Source: Paenibacillus sp. LS1
Lineage (GTDB): Bacteria; Bacillota; Bacilli; Paenibacillales; Paenibacillaceae
Length of the DNA: 64,000 nt
Assembly: GCF_026013365.1 (NCBI RefSeq)
Contig: NZ_JAPDOE010000001.1
Span: 868,001-932,000, forward strand
Direction of reading: 5' to 3'
Part shown: positions 35,734 to 44,032 of the stretch, in pieces
Layout: the number at the start of each line of letters is the position of its first letter
Numbering within the stretch: position 1 is the first letter of the stretch
Made by a program: the position numbers and the translations under genes
Notes under the pieces: model-generated
The model's database searches: none
The model's input: the letters and a program-made list of their open reading frames with translations, nothing else
Told to the model about the DNA's origin: nothing

Positions 35734-37050
35734 TCAGGTATGCGCTTCCTGAGCCTGTACAGGCTGTACTGGCAAGCTCTTATTTTTGAAACCGAGGTTA
35801 AAGAAGACATTAAGCAGGATGGCTGATAAACTTCCGGTAATAATACCATCGCTGACAATGATACGAATACTTTGAGGAAGTTGAGCAAACAGATCTGGTA
35901 CAGCGGTAACACCAAGTCCGAGTGAAACAGAGCAAGCCACGATCAACAGATTGGATTGTTTAACAAAATCGACGTTTTGCAGCATTTTAATCCCGGATGA
36001 GACGACCATTCCGAACAGGACAACAGTCGCTCCTCCAAGGACAGCACTTGGAATAATCGTTGCAAAAGCAGCTACCTTCGGAATAAGTCCGAGAAAGACC
36101 AGAATACCTCCGGCTGCAACGACTACATTAGTCGTTTTCACCTTGGAAAGCTGAACCAAACCGACATTCTGAGCAAATGTATTGTATGGAAAGGCATTGA
36201 ATATGCCACCTAGAACAAACGCAAGACCTTCTGCGCGATATCCCCGTGCCAGATCTTTTTCGTTGATCGGTTGATCACAGATTTTACTCAAAGCCATAAA
36301 CACACCTGTTGATTCGATAATAACTACCGTACCTACAATAATCATTGTAATAATGGGGCCGATTTCGAAGGTTGGCCATCCAAAGTAGAAAGGTTGGGGC
36401 AAATGGAACCATGAGGCTTCCTGTACAGCGGCAAAATTCACTTTTCCCATGAAAGCCGCGATGAGGGTCCCCACGATAATGCCCAGAAGAACAGCCAGGG
36501 ATTTAACAAAACCGCGAGCATATCGATTCAGAATTAGAATGAAGAGTAATACGCTAAAAGAAAGAGCCAAATTATCCAAGCTTCCGAAATTCTCACTGTT
36601 TGCTCCACCCGCCATATTTTTAATGCCTGTTGGGATCAGCGCAAGACCGATGATCGTTACCACTGTACCTATCACGACTGGCGGAAAAAATTTGACTATT
36701 TTACTGAAAAAAACGGCAAAGATGACGATAAATACTCCTGCTGCAATGATCGACCCATATATGGCAGGAATTCCGTATTGCGATCCAATGGCTATCATGG
36801 GTGTCACCGCTACAAAAGAACTTCCGAGCACCGCTGGCAGACCAATACCCAAGTACTTGCCTTTCCGAGCCTGAAGCCATGTTGCAATCCCACACGTTAA
36901 CAGGTCAATGGATACTAGATAAGCCAACTGCTCTGCTGTCAAATTTAGCGCTCTGCCCACAAGCAAAGGTACCAGTATTGCTCCCGCATACATCGCGAGT
37001 ACGTGCTGAATCCCCAGTGAAAAAATTCTCATCTTTTTGGTTTCTTTCAT
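35734..37050 (-). CDS. Xanthine/uric acid permease (nucleobase:cation symporter-2 family)
   Basis: A 438-residue membrane transporter of the NCS2/NAT family with about 12-14 helices. The signature NAFPYNTFAQNVGLVQLSKV contains the QNVG motif of purine permeases (xanthine, uric acid) rather than the uracil group. The DUF-like IIVGTVVIIESTGVFMALSKI helix with Glu is also typical. The ATG at 37050 (MKETKKMRIFSLG) lies behind GGGGGG. It resembles PbuX/PucK of Bacillus but lacks the purine riboswitch seen there. Neighbours are unrelated. The exact purine is inferred. Confidence 0.87.
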   Translation of the reverse strand: MKETKKMRIFSLGIQHVLAMYAGAILVPLLVGRALNLTAEQLAYLVSIDLLTCGIATWLQARKGKYLGIGLPAVLGSSFVAVTPMIAIGSQYGIPAIYGSIIAAGVFIVIFAVFFSKIVKFFPPVVIGTVVTIIGLALIPTGIKNMAGGANSENFGSLDNLALSFSVLLFILILNRYARGFVKSLAVLLGIIVGTLIAAFMGKVNFAAVQEASWFHLPQPFYFGWPTFEIGPIITMIIVGTVVIIESTGVFMALSKICDQPINEKDLARGYRAEGLAFVLGGIFNAFPYNTFAQNVGLVQLSKVKTTNVVVAAGGILVFLGLIPKVAAFATIIPSAVLGGATVVLFGMVVSSGIKMLQNVDFVKQSNLLIVACSVSLGLGVTAVPDLFAQLPQSIRIIVSDGIITGSLSAILLNVFFNLGFKNKSLPVQPVQAQEAHT

Positions 37051-37149
37051 CCCACGTTGCCCCCCTGAAATTAGAATCAACCGAACCGCTGCAAAATCAT
37101 GTTATGTTGATTCACATTATATAAACTATTCAGGGAAGTTCCATGATTC

Positions 37150-37167
37150 ATAACATATAATTGTTAT
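37150..37167. promoter_or_regulatory. Perfect palindrome upstream of the permease gene
   Basis: ATAACA, six bases, TGTTAT (18 bp) in the 312-bp region between the divergent permease and AraC-type genes. It may be an operator for either. Otherwise this region has no gene, and I saw no match to the purine riboswitch consensus. Confidence 0.35.
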
Positions 37168-37362
37168 AAGATATAAAGATCCTAACTTAAATTGGGCGTG
37201 TTGTACAAAGGATCACCCCACGCCATTCACATTGCGTCATATTAGTTAACATCCGTGATTGAGCAACAACGTAGTTACATCCAGAAGAAGTATCTAGAGA
37301 TGAATAACTTCCTCTCGTCACCCATTTCTGACCAATTGCGGTAAGTATGCTGGTGAGCTAGA

Positions 37363-39036
37363 ATGTTCATTAGCAAAGGACTGGTGATTCGCATCGTACA
37401 TATCAACAGAAACAACGAAAATTCCAAATATTCGCTACTCGAACATTCATCTTTTAAACTCCGACATATTCAACATATCAAAAACACTGCCACCGATTGG
37501 GAGCTTAAACTCCAGTTCATTGAATCCCACTTGTTTATTGTTGCAGCAAGCGGACAAGGATGGATTACCCTTGATGGACAGTACATTGAATGGCAAGAAG
37601 GTAGTGTATACATCTGTAACCCTGGTCAACTGGTACAGGCAGCAGCACAATCGCTGGATGAACGCGGACTTTACCTTCTGCGATTCGATATTATCAAGGA
37701 TTACGATTCAAGGACGACTGACTCCGTTCGGCCAATCCAAGGCGAACTTCCTTTTCCTATTAAAGAAAAGATTATTCTTTCTTCACCAGTTTCTATAAAT
37801 GCTTTGTGCGAGAATATTACGAAAAACTTGCAAAGCGATGATCAACTGAAGCAATTTCGAAGTCAAATTTACTTTCAGGAACTCCTGTATCACCTCTTTC
37901 AAGATGACCTACTTGTTCATGAAAATGATCCGGAGGAAGTTCTCGAATATGTAAAATCATACATGGAAGAGCATTATCAACAAGAGTTAACGATTGAACA
38001 TTTGGCAAAGGTCGCAGGAATAAGTTCCCGTCATTTTATCAGGCTTTTCAAGAAAAGGTATGGATGCAGCGCAATTGAATATCTGGCTGTTTATCGAATT
38101 AATCAAGCTCAGAAACTTATGAAAATGGACGGTGAATACCGACTCAAGGACATCGCCAGTCACGTAGGTTATCCTGATGATATTTATTTTCGTCGCAAAT
38201 TCAAACAGATTACGGGTATCCCTCCAGCCACGTTTATTAGGAACAACAAGCAAAAAATTGTTGCCTATAACCCTTTTAATATCGGACAATTGTTGCCCTT
38301 AGAGATCACTCCTATTGCCGCACCTGGGGATCATCCCTGGACTGATTATTACAAGAGAAAGTACGGAGCTGATCTGGTTCTATCACTGAATTCAATTGAA
38401 GCGGTAAAAAGAGAAGAGCTTCTCCTCGCTAATCCGGATTATATTATTGGAATTGATAATATGGTTTCCACTGATGAGCAGGCTTGGATTAAACAAATCG
38501 CACCTGCCTTTTTCGTGCCCTGGATTGACCATACCTGGCGTGAACATGTACAGCTGATTGCGGAATTTTTGGACAAAACCGCCCTGGCTGACACCTGGTT
38601 TGAAAAATACGAACGGAAGTCACGCTTTGTAAAAGAACAAATTCAGTACACTATTAAGGAGGATACGCTTCTTGTAATTAGAGTCACAGGAGATTCATAC
38701 CACATTTTGGGATGTAGAAGTCTGGCTACGGTCTTTTACGATGATTTGCACATCGCTCCTCCACATGATATCAACCGCTTGATGCCCGATCTTAGGGTTA
38801 CACCTGCAGAGCTCGCCAAGTACGATGCTGATCGTTTAGTGATTATCCTCGATGATGATGCACGCTCACAGTTGGGTTGGCAATTACTCATGCAATCTGA
38901 ACATTGGCGTGATCTCAAAGCGGTCCGAAATGGTCGAATCGATTTCCTCCCTACGTATCCATGGATAGAATACACGGCATTTACGCATGAACTGGTTTTG
39001 GATGAGGTGCTGATGCTTTGGCGTAATCGTGCATAG
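37363..39036 (+). CDS. Btr-like AraC regulator fused to a siderophore-binding domain
   Basis: A 557-residue fusion. An N-terminal cupin-type region (about 20-130) is followed by an AraC/XylS double helix-turn-helix (about 190-290: LTIEHLAKVAGISSRHFIRLFKKRYG, LKDIASHVGYPDDIYFRRKFK) and a C-terminal periplasmic-binding-protein-like domain (about 300-555: NIGQLLPLEITPIAAPGD...). B. subtilis Btr has this architecture and activates ferric-bacillibactin uptake when it binds the siderophore inside the cell. The ATG at 37363 has GGTGAG nearby; a GTG at 37384 is possible. The next gene, with a Fur box, is the likely target. Confidence 0.9.
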   Translation: MFISKGLVIRIVHINRNNENSKYSLLEHSSFKLRHIQHIKNTATDWELKLQFIESHLFIVAASGQGWITLDGQYIEWQEGSVYICNPGQLVQAAAQSLDERGLYLLRFDIIKDYDSRTTDSVRPIQGELPFPIKEKIILSSPVSINALCENITKNLQSDDQLKQFRSQIYFQELLYHLFQDDLLVHENDPEEVLEYVKSYMEEHYQQELTIEHLAKVAGISSRHFIRLFKKRYGCSAIEYLAVYRINQAQKLMKMDGEYRLKDIASHVGYPDDIYFRRKFKQITGIPPATFIRNNKQKIVAYNPFNIGQLLPLEITPIAAPGDHPWTDYYKRKYGADLVLSLNSIEAVKREELLLANPDYIIGIDNMVSTDEQAWIKQIAPAFFVPWIDHTWREHVQLIAEFLDKTALADTWFEKYERKSRFVKEQIQYTIKEDTLLVIRVTGDSYHILGCRSLATVFYDDLHIAPPHDINRLMPDLRVTPAELAKYDADRLVIILDDDARSQLGWQLLMQSEHWRDLKAVRNGRIDFLPTYPWIEYTAFTHELVLDEVLMLWRNRA

Positions 39037-39094
39037 AACGTTGTCGTGATCGTCAATATTCCGTAAGATGAAAAACATTTATACTCCTTTTATG

Positions 39095-39109
39095 TGATAA
39101 TGATAATCA
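39095..39109 (+). promoter_or_regulatory. Fur box upstream of the siderophore-binding lipoprotein
   Basis: TGATAATGATAATCA matches the 7-1-7 Fur consensus TGATAATNATTATCA at all but one defined position. It is about 60 bp before the lipoprotein start, and a second similar half-site (GATTATCA) follows at about 39121. The operon should be off when iron is plentiful. Confidence 0.85.
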
Positions 39110-39166
39110 ATCTTATTGTGAGATTATCAATTGCAAATTTTATTAGTTCAAGGGGAGCATCAAGAA

Positions 39167-40162
39167 ATGAAACAAAAAAGAGGTTGGAGTACGAGCATCA
39201 TTATTGTATTGTTAATCGCGCTGTGCACTGCCTGTGCAGGAAGCAAAACAGGGTCAGATACTTCAGGAACTGCCACTGGAGATTCCAGCACACTAGAAAC
39301 AGCGTTATCCGATAAAACTCGTGTTGTAGCTAGTGAAAAAGGAGAAATTAGCATTCCTGCTGATCCACAAAGAATTGTTGGTCTTTCAGTTGTTTACCCG
39401 GAATTTCTGTATGCTCTGGGTGTAAGACCTGTTGCGGTACAGAACTACCATCCAGAGTTCCCGGCTTATCTGCAAGAGGCATTGAAAGACACATTGAAGA
39501 CCGGGCTCGCCCAAACACCTAATTTTGAAGCCATTCTATCCACGCAACCAGACCTTATTATTGCTCCTGCCTGGTGGTCTGATAAGGACTATGATCAATT
39601 GACTGCCATTGCTCCAACCGTTCTTCTGCCGCAGCGAGACAATTGGCGGGATGAACTGCGAGATATCGCTGAAGTTCTGGGCAAGAAAGATGTGGCTGAA
39701 AAGGTCATCACAGATCTGCAGGTTCAAGAAGCAGAAGCCAAGAAGAAACTAGATACCCTGGTGGGTGAAGAAACGGTTATGTATATGATGATCATGGCTG
39801 ACGAGATCGTTATATATGGAGAAAATATTGATCGGGGCAAGTTCATTCATCAAGAGCTGGGGTTAAATCCGGTCAAAGACTTTCCACAGAGTGAAATGAG
39901 TGTCTCGATCTCTTTGGAAAAGATTCCTGAGTACAACCCTGATCATATTATTTTGCAATTGGATGATGAGTCCAGTGATAAAGTTCAAAAGAGATACAAG
40001 GAAATGATGAATAGTTCGTTGTGGAAAAATATGACTGCAGTCAAGAAAAACCAGGTGTACACCATGGGCGGCAAGGAATGGTTTAGTCTGGGCATGTCTC
40101 CGCTGGCAGATAGCAATGCAGTGAACGATGTGCTTCAAGCTTTTGAGAAGAAAGAAAATTAA
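39167..40162 (+). CDS. Iron-siderophore ABC transporter binding lipoprotein
   Basis: A 331-residue lipoprotein with an N-terminal helix and lipobox CTAC, then the ferric-siderophore-binding fold: PQRIVGLSVVYPEFLYALGVRPVAVQ, TPNFEAILSTQPDLIIAPAWWSD, VQTMGG-type end (VYTMGGKEWFSLGMSPLADSNAVNDVL). It resembles FeuA/YfiY/FhuD proteins. The ATG at 39167 follows AAGGGGAGC. It is preceded by a Fur box and lies between the regulator and the FhuF-like gene. No permease or ATPase gene is here, so it must work with a transporter encoded elsewhere. Confidence 0.92.
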   Translation: MKQKRGWSTSIIIVLLIALCTACAGSKTGSDTSGTATGDSSTLETALSDKTRVVASEKGEISIPADPQRIVGLSVVYPEFLYALGVRPVAVQNYHPEFPAYLQEALKDTLKTGLAQTPNFEAILSTQPDLIIAPAWWSDKDYDQLTAIAPTVLLPQRDNWRDELRDIAEVLGKKDVAEKVITDLQVQEAEAKKKLDTLVGEETVMYMMIMADEIVIYGENIDRGKFIHQELGLNPVKDFPQSEMSVSISLEKIPEYNPDHIILQLDDESSDKVQKRYKEMMNSSLWKNMTAVKKNQVYTMGGKEWFSLGMSPLADSNAVNDVLQAFEKKEN

Positions 40163-40164
40163 AC

Positions 40165-40950
40165 GTGGATATAGACGAGCTGGAGAATCGTTATTTCCTG
40201 ACTTTGCATGGTCTCGATCCTATGCATATGCTGCTTACCATTTCTGCTACAGATCTTCTTCACGAAAATCAAATGAACCGTTTGCTCGACATGTATGGCC
40301 CTCTGATCAAGTCAGACGAACGCTCTGTCACCGCAGCTTTTTTCTGCAACTGGTATGCTTCCGTATGTAGTGCGCTTCAGAACATGCTGTTTGGAGATGA
40401 AGATTATATTTACGATTTGTCTTTATCTAATATCAGTGTGCAACTGTACATCCAGGAACAATACCCTTTGTTTTCATTTAAAATCAAAAATACAAAGCGT
40501 ATCCAGATTCCCAAGCATAACCGTGAGGAATGGTGTACACAGGTTCTACAAGTATTCTATAAAGAGAACGTACGGCCGCTGTTAGAAGTGTTATCTGGCA
40601 CAACTCAGATCAACGCCCTCTCTTTATGGGGACAAGTCGTCAGCACTTTATACAGTCACATGGAAGAAGAACTATCCGAGACATCAGATGAGAATAACAA
40701 GCGAAGTATTACTTTCCAAAAACATATTCTTCGCCATGGGTTGGATGCCAGTATCTTGGGACTTCTAAAAAATCCGTTTGAAATCAAATTGAGATTTACC
40801 CAGCATATAAATGACTCTGGTCGGCAAGTTTTGATCAAACCTTCCTGCTGTCAAGCATATCGTTTGGATGCCAAATTCGGATACTGCTACGTTTGTCCCC
40901 GCCTGAAAGAAGTGGATCGAGTATCCATGCGCGCAGGATCATGCGGTTAA
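40165..40950 (+). CDS. FhuF-like siderophore-iron reductase
   Basis: A 261-residue protein with the C-terminal CC-x11-C-x2-C motif (Cys228, 229, 241, 244), close to the [2Fe-2S] signature of FhuF, which reduces ferric siderophores to release iron. It starts with GTG two bases after the lipoprotein stop, so the two are translationally coupled and share the Fur-controlled promoter. The N-terminal region (LDPMHMLLTISATDLL..., CNWYASVCSALQNM) matches FhuF/IucA-type reductase in pattern. It would act on siderophores after import. Confidence 0.87.
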   Translation: MDIDELENRYFLTLHGLDPMHMLLTISATDLLHENQMNRLLDMYGPLIKSDERSVTAAFFCNWYASVCSALQNMLFGDEDYIYDLSLSNISVQLYIQEQYPLFSFKIKNTKRIQIPKHNREEWCTQVLQVFYKENVRPLLEVLSGTTQINALSLWGQVVSTLYSHMEEELSETSDENNKRSITFQKHILRHGLDASILGLLKNPFEIKLRFTQHINDSGRQVLIKPSCCQAYRLDAKFGYCYVCPRLKEVDRVSMRAGSCG

Positions 40951-40956
40951 ATGAGA

Positions 40957-41006
40957 AATAGAACAGGTCATGTTGAGAAGCAATGTCTCGACATGACCTG
41001 TTCTAT
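40957..41006. terminator. Strong bidirectional hairpin between convergent genes
   Basis: A 22-base arm (40957-40978) pairs almost perfectly with its complement ending at 41006 around a short loop. It lies between the FhuF-like stop and the convergent NRDE stop. The T run is weak, but the stem is very stable. Confidence 0.75.
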
Positions 41007-41022
41007 TCTCGGAAGTTGTGCT

Positions 41023-41793
41023 CTATTTCTTAATCTCTATCTCTAAACGCTGCTCCATGACCTCTCCGTTCTGATGAGCCCTCTCCGTAAACAATACTTC
41101 TTCTCTGGTCATCAGGACAACGGACGAAGCTCTGGTCCCATAGTCGAATTTCTCACTTTTAACAAATATAGGAGAAAGCAAACGTTCCCATTCCAATGGA
41201 ACGCCTGTATGGGGCAGAAGTTCATCCACTGAAGGGTCTGCCATTTGCAGCAAATCTAATATTTGCTCTGTCAGGGTTACTTCGTCCTGCCCGTTGATGA
41301 TTTTCTCCAGCCCTTCTTTCCCGCGTTTCACCTTGGGCCAATCCGTATTGATCAAGTGATTACTAATCCCGTAAATTCCTGGTTTCAACTTCATCACAAC
41401 GTTGCCCACATTAGAGTAATAATAGAGGTCGTCAGGATCACCCACCAACAAATTGTAGCCAGGATAATCATTGCGACTTTGCTCCGCACGTTGCATATAT
41501 TGCTCAGGTGTGGACGTTCCCTTTAAAAAATCAGCAACCAAATCTCCCCTTGAACCCTTGGCATGTAAATCTTCATTCGGATCACGATAATTCGTAACAG
41601 CAGCAAGACGTCCCCCTGTGGTTACGCCCATCCAGGTTCCCATTTTCGACAAATCGCGGCCTGCCAATATTTGAGGGTGATCTTCCCAATAATGTGCTTG
41701 AGCCGCAGGTCTGTGATAGAATTCATCCCTATTGGATCCCAATATAAGCGGATACTTTGGATGTACTTTGTAAGCAAATAGAATCAAACACAT
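41023..41793 (-). CDS. NRDE (TANGO2-like) protein
   Basis: A 256-residue protein of the NRDE/TANGO2 family, named for the Asn-Arg-Asp-Glu motif seen here as GSNRDEFYHRPA. The start MCLILFAY exposes Cys2 as in the N-terminal-nucleophile hydrolase fold; the ATG at 41793 follows GGAG. Eukaryotic TANGO2 is linked to lipid and haem handling; bacterial roles are unknown. Other conserved runs are GRDLSKMGTWMGVTTGGRLAAVTNYRDP and YGISNHLINTDWPKV. It precedes no clear partner and runs opposite to the iron genes. Confidence 0.88.
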   Translation of the reverse strand: MCLILFAYKVHPKYPLILGSNRDEFYHRPAAQAHYWEDHPQILAGRDLSKMGTWMGVTTGGRLAAVTNYRDPNEDLHAKGSRGDLVADFLKGTSTPEQYMQRAEQSRNDYPGYNLLVGDPDDLYYYSNVGNVVMKLKPGIYGISNHLINTDWPKVKRGKEGLEKIINGQDEVTLTEQILDLLQMADPSVDELLPHTGVPLEWERLLSPIFVKSEKFDYGTRASSVVLMTREEVLFTERAHQNGEVMEQRLEIEIKK

Positions 41794-41839
41794 GGAAATC
41801 TTCAACTCCTATATTTGTTAAACCTATGATATTGGGGCT

Positions 41840-42139
41840 TTATATCGCATAATCAACTACAATGACATCTTCCACCCAACCATCCAGGGAAGCTACAAAT
41901 GCCTGATGAGCAGGATGTGGACCATAGGCGCGCAACGCGTCCTGATCTTCAAATGTCACTCGTAATCCAATCGTATAACCTTGAATACGGTCCGTTTCTT
42001 CCGTTGCATTGATTCCTGCGGTCAGCGCGACAATTCCCGGAATCTGTTCCTGTAGTGCGAGCAATTGAGCCACCCATTCCTGTTGCTTGGCTAATGTGAT
42101 ATTATCGTTAAATTTAAAAACAACCAAATGTTCAAACAT
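41840..42139 (-). CDS. Stress-responsive A/B barrel (Dabb) protein
   Basis: A 99-residue protein with the Dabb fold: MFEHLVVFKFNDNIT, LALQEQIPGIVALTAGINATEETDRIQGYTIGLRVTFED, YGPHPAHQAFV. The family includes stress proteins and plant polyketide cyclases such as olivetolic acid cyclase. GGAGG precedes the ATG. It is in the same direction and 20 bp behind a PadR gene, so the two are probably cotranscribed. Function not predictable. Confidence 0.88.
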   Translation of the reverse strand: MFEHLVVFKFNDNITLAKQQEWVAQLLALQEQIPGIVALTAGINATEETDRIQGYTIGLRVTFEDQDALRAYGPHPAHQAFVASLDGWVEDVIVVDYAI

Positions 42140-42159
42140 CTTGTTATTCCTCCTCTGTT

Positions 42160-42705
42160 TTAATCCTTCGCCACTCTTCTTTGAACATGTTTCAGCAGTT
42201 TCTCCAACCAGTTGATATCGCTTTGAATACTCTGATAAGCATGATCTCTCATTAATAACAGAGCATCTTTCAGGTCCCCTTTAGTATCCATCTGTTCTGG
42301 GGTATGAAGCTCAATATACTCTATTTTCTTTTTCATCTTATCGATAATATCCTCAATCAGGTAAGCAATCTTCTGATTGTCCACCTTATCCAGGTTGACC
42401 AGCGCAGCGTACAATGACTGCACATTCGTAAACTTCTGGAACACCTTATATATGCTTTCTTCGAGCGACTGTCGCCCTTTTTCGGTAATTCCATATGTTG
42501 TTTTGTCCGGTCGATTTTCAGTCTGGATCGTTTCTACCTTCTCGATCAGGCCCTTCTTCAGCAACACTTCGAAATTATAGTAGATCGTGCCTTCAGTAAT
42601 TTTGGCGTCGGTTTGATCCAGATGTTTACCAATACGCTTCTTAATATCATAAGGGTAATAATTCCCTTCACTTAGTGCACCAAGTATAAATATTTGAATC
42701 GACAT
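42160..42705 (-). CDS. PadR-family transcriptional regulator
   Basis: A 181-residue PadR regulator. The winged helix (IQIFILGALSEGNYYPYDIKKRIGKHL, ITEGTIYYNFEVLLKKGLIEKVE, KTTYGITEKG) is followed by a C-terminal helical domain (about 85-175). The ATG at 42705 (MSIQIF) follows GGGGG by seven bases; an ATG at 42720 is possible. It lies between the Dabb gene and the YhgE-type transporter and may control the latter, as PadR genes often sit beside the drug-efflux genes they regulate. Confidence 0.87.
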   Translation of the reverse strand: MSIQIFILGALSEGNYYPYDIKKRIGKHLDQTDAKITEGTIYYNFEVLLKKGLIEKVETIQTENRPDKTTYGITEKGRQSLEESIYKVFQKFTNVQSLYAALVNLDKVDNQKIAYLIEDIIDKMKKKIEYIELHTPEQMDTKGDLKDALLLMRDHAYQSIQSDINWLEKLLKHVQRRVAKD

Positions 42706-42776
42706 TGTGACTGCCCCCATTCCGCTTATCCAAGGGTACAGCTTGTTCCTAATCGCTTACCCTCATAACTTCTATT

Positions 42777-43934
42777 TTATATCATAACGGGCTGTTGTAC
42801 AGGCTCCTGTGTTGTATCGATCTGTTTGGCTTTTTTGAAATGATGGATGGCTGTATTGATAACAAAGGCTACCACGCCCACCAGTGCCAATCCGACCGCA
42901 TATTCTACTGTCTTCCCTCCGCCGAAGAGAATATTATAATCCAGATGTGTTGAATAGAACATTGGTGTGATCTGACTTACGACTTTGAAATATCCTGGCA
43001 TCATCTCTGGTGACATGGACGTCCCGTTCGCAATGGATTGGCTGAGTACAAAGATCATATTGACCAGCATTCCGCCTTGACCGAGAAGCATAATAAAGAT
43101 ACTCGTGAACTCAATCGATACAAATAGCTGCAAGCTGTGTACCATCCACATTTTCAAAAACACTTCCACCCCATACCCCTGCACCATAAAATAAATACCA
43201 ATCCCTACAAGTGGCGCAAGGATGGAAATAAGCAGGTTGGCTCCTCGCATTGCAAAGAATGCTCTCCATTTCCCCATCTGTCCTTGCAGCTGTTGCATTC
43301 CGCCAATGCTTTGCATCGCATAGATCATAGCCCCGACATACAGCGCCATGGTGATGAACATCGGTGCCATCTGATTCTGCATGCCTGCTGGCTGCGGGTT
43401 ACTCAGAACGATGTCAGATGACACTTTGCCCATCGTCGATTCCACAATCTGCTTCGATTGCTCCGCAGGAACCTGCATACTGCCCAGCACACCCTCGAAG
43501 CTCTGTGCTTGAATCTGAGTTCCCATCTGTGCAGTAATTTCAGCAGCTACATTTTTCATGGTGCTCGTAATTGTTGTTGGGTTTGATTCATTAATCAGGT
43601 ACTGGAGCTGCGTTTTCCCGCCCTGTTCAGACAGTTTCTCCGTAAAATCACCCGGTATACGAATGATCATATGAATATCCCGGTCTTCAAGTCCTGTCTT
43701 CGCCTGTTGCAACGATTCATCCGTTACCACGTTAAACGGCAATTGCTCTTGCAATTTTTGTACAAATTCCGTGCCGGATTGCTGGTCTTCGTTGACAATA
43801 GCCACGGTAAGATTCGTTACATTTTTCGGAATGGCACTATACCCTGACATAAAAACGGTCAACATTACGATCTGATAAAAAATAATCATGAATATGCCTG
43901 CTTTGACTCCGCCGTGCTTCAGTGTGTTCTTCAC
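42777..43934 (-). CDS. YhgE/Pip-type ABC-2 membrane permease
   Basis: A 385-residue ABC-2 type permease. It has one N-terminal helix (IFMIIFYQIVMLTVFMSGYSAI), a large extracytoplasmic domain (about 40-190) with VAIVNEDQQSGTEFVQKLQ, and five C-terminal helices. This is the YhgE/Pip (phage infection protein) pattern and is shorter than full YhgE (700 residues and more). The GTG start follows GGTGGAG. No ATPase gene is adjacent. It is divergent from the P450 gene, with a palindrome in the shared region. Likely exports a hydrophobic compound; not provable here. Confidence 0.83.
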   Translation of the reverse strand: MKNTLKHGGVKAGIFMIIFYQIVMLTVFMSGYSAIPKNVTNLTVAIVNEDQQSGTEFVQKLQEQLPFNVVTDESLQQAKTGLEDRDIHMIIRIPGDFTEKLSEQGGKTQLQYLINESNPTTITSTMKNVAAEITAQMGTQIQAQSFEGVLGSMQVPAEQSKQIVESTMGKVSSDIVLSNPQPAGMQNQMAPMFITMALYVGAMIYAMQSIGGMQQLQGQMGKWRAFFAMRGANLLISILAPLVGIGIYFMVQGYGVEVFLKMWMVHSLQLFVSIEFTSIFIMLLGQGGMLVNMIFVLSQSIANGTSMSPEMMPGYFKVVSQITPMFYSTHLDYNILFGGGKTVEYAVGLALVGVVAFVINTAIHHFKKAKQIDTTQEPVQQPVMI

Positions 43935-43965
43935 TGTCTACTCCACCTTGTTTATTATAATTTGA

Positions 43966-43985
43966 ACTACTTGAATTAAAGTACT
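43966..43985. promoter_or_regulatory. Palindromic operator candidate between the YhgE-type and P450 genes
   Basis: TACTT, six bases, AAGTA (43968-43983), extended imperfectly to ACTACTT...AAGTACT. It lies within the 98-bp divergent region and overlaps a plus-strand TTGAAT (43971-43976) with TATATT 18 bp on (43995-44000). The neighbouring PadR protein is the natural candidate binder. Confidence 0.4.
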
Positions 43986-44032
43986 CTTGTTTGGTATATT
44001 TGTCAATGAAACCAACCAAGGAGGCGAAACGA

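Noticed and set aside
37051..37362. Possible purine riboswitch ahead of the nucleobase permease
   Set aside because: The conserved purine-aptamer core bases are absent, and I cannot fold the region into the three-stem junction.
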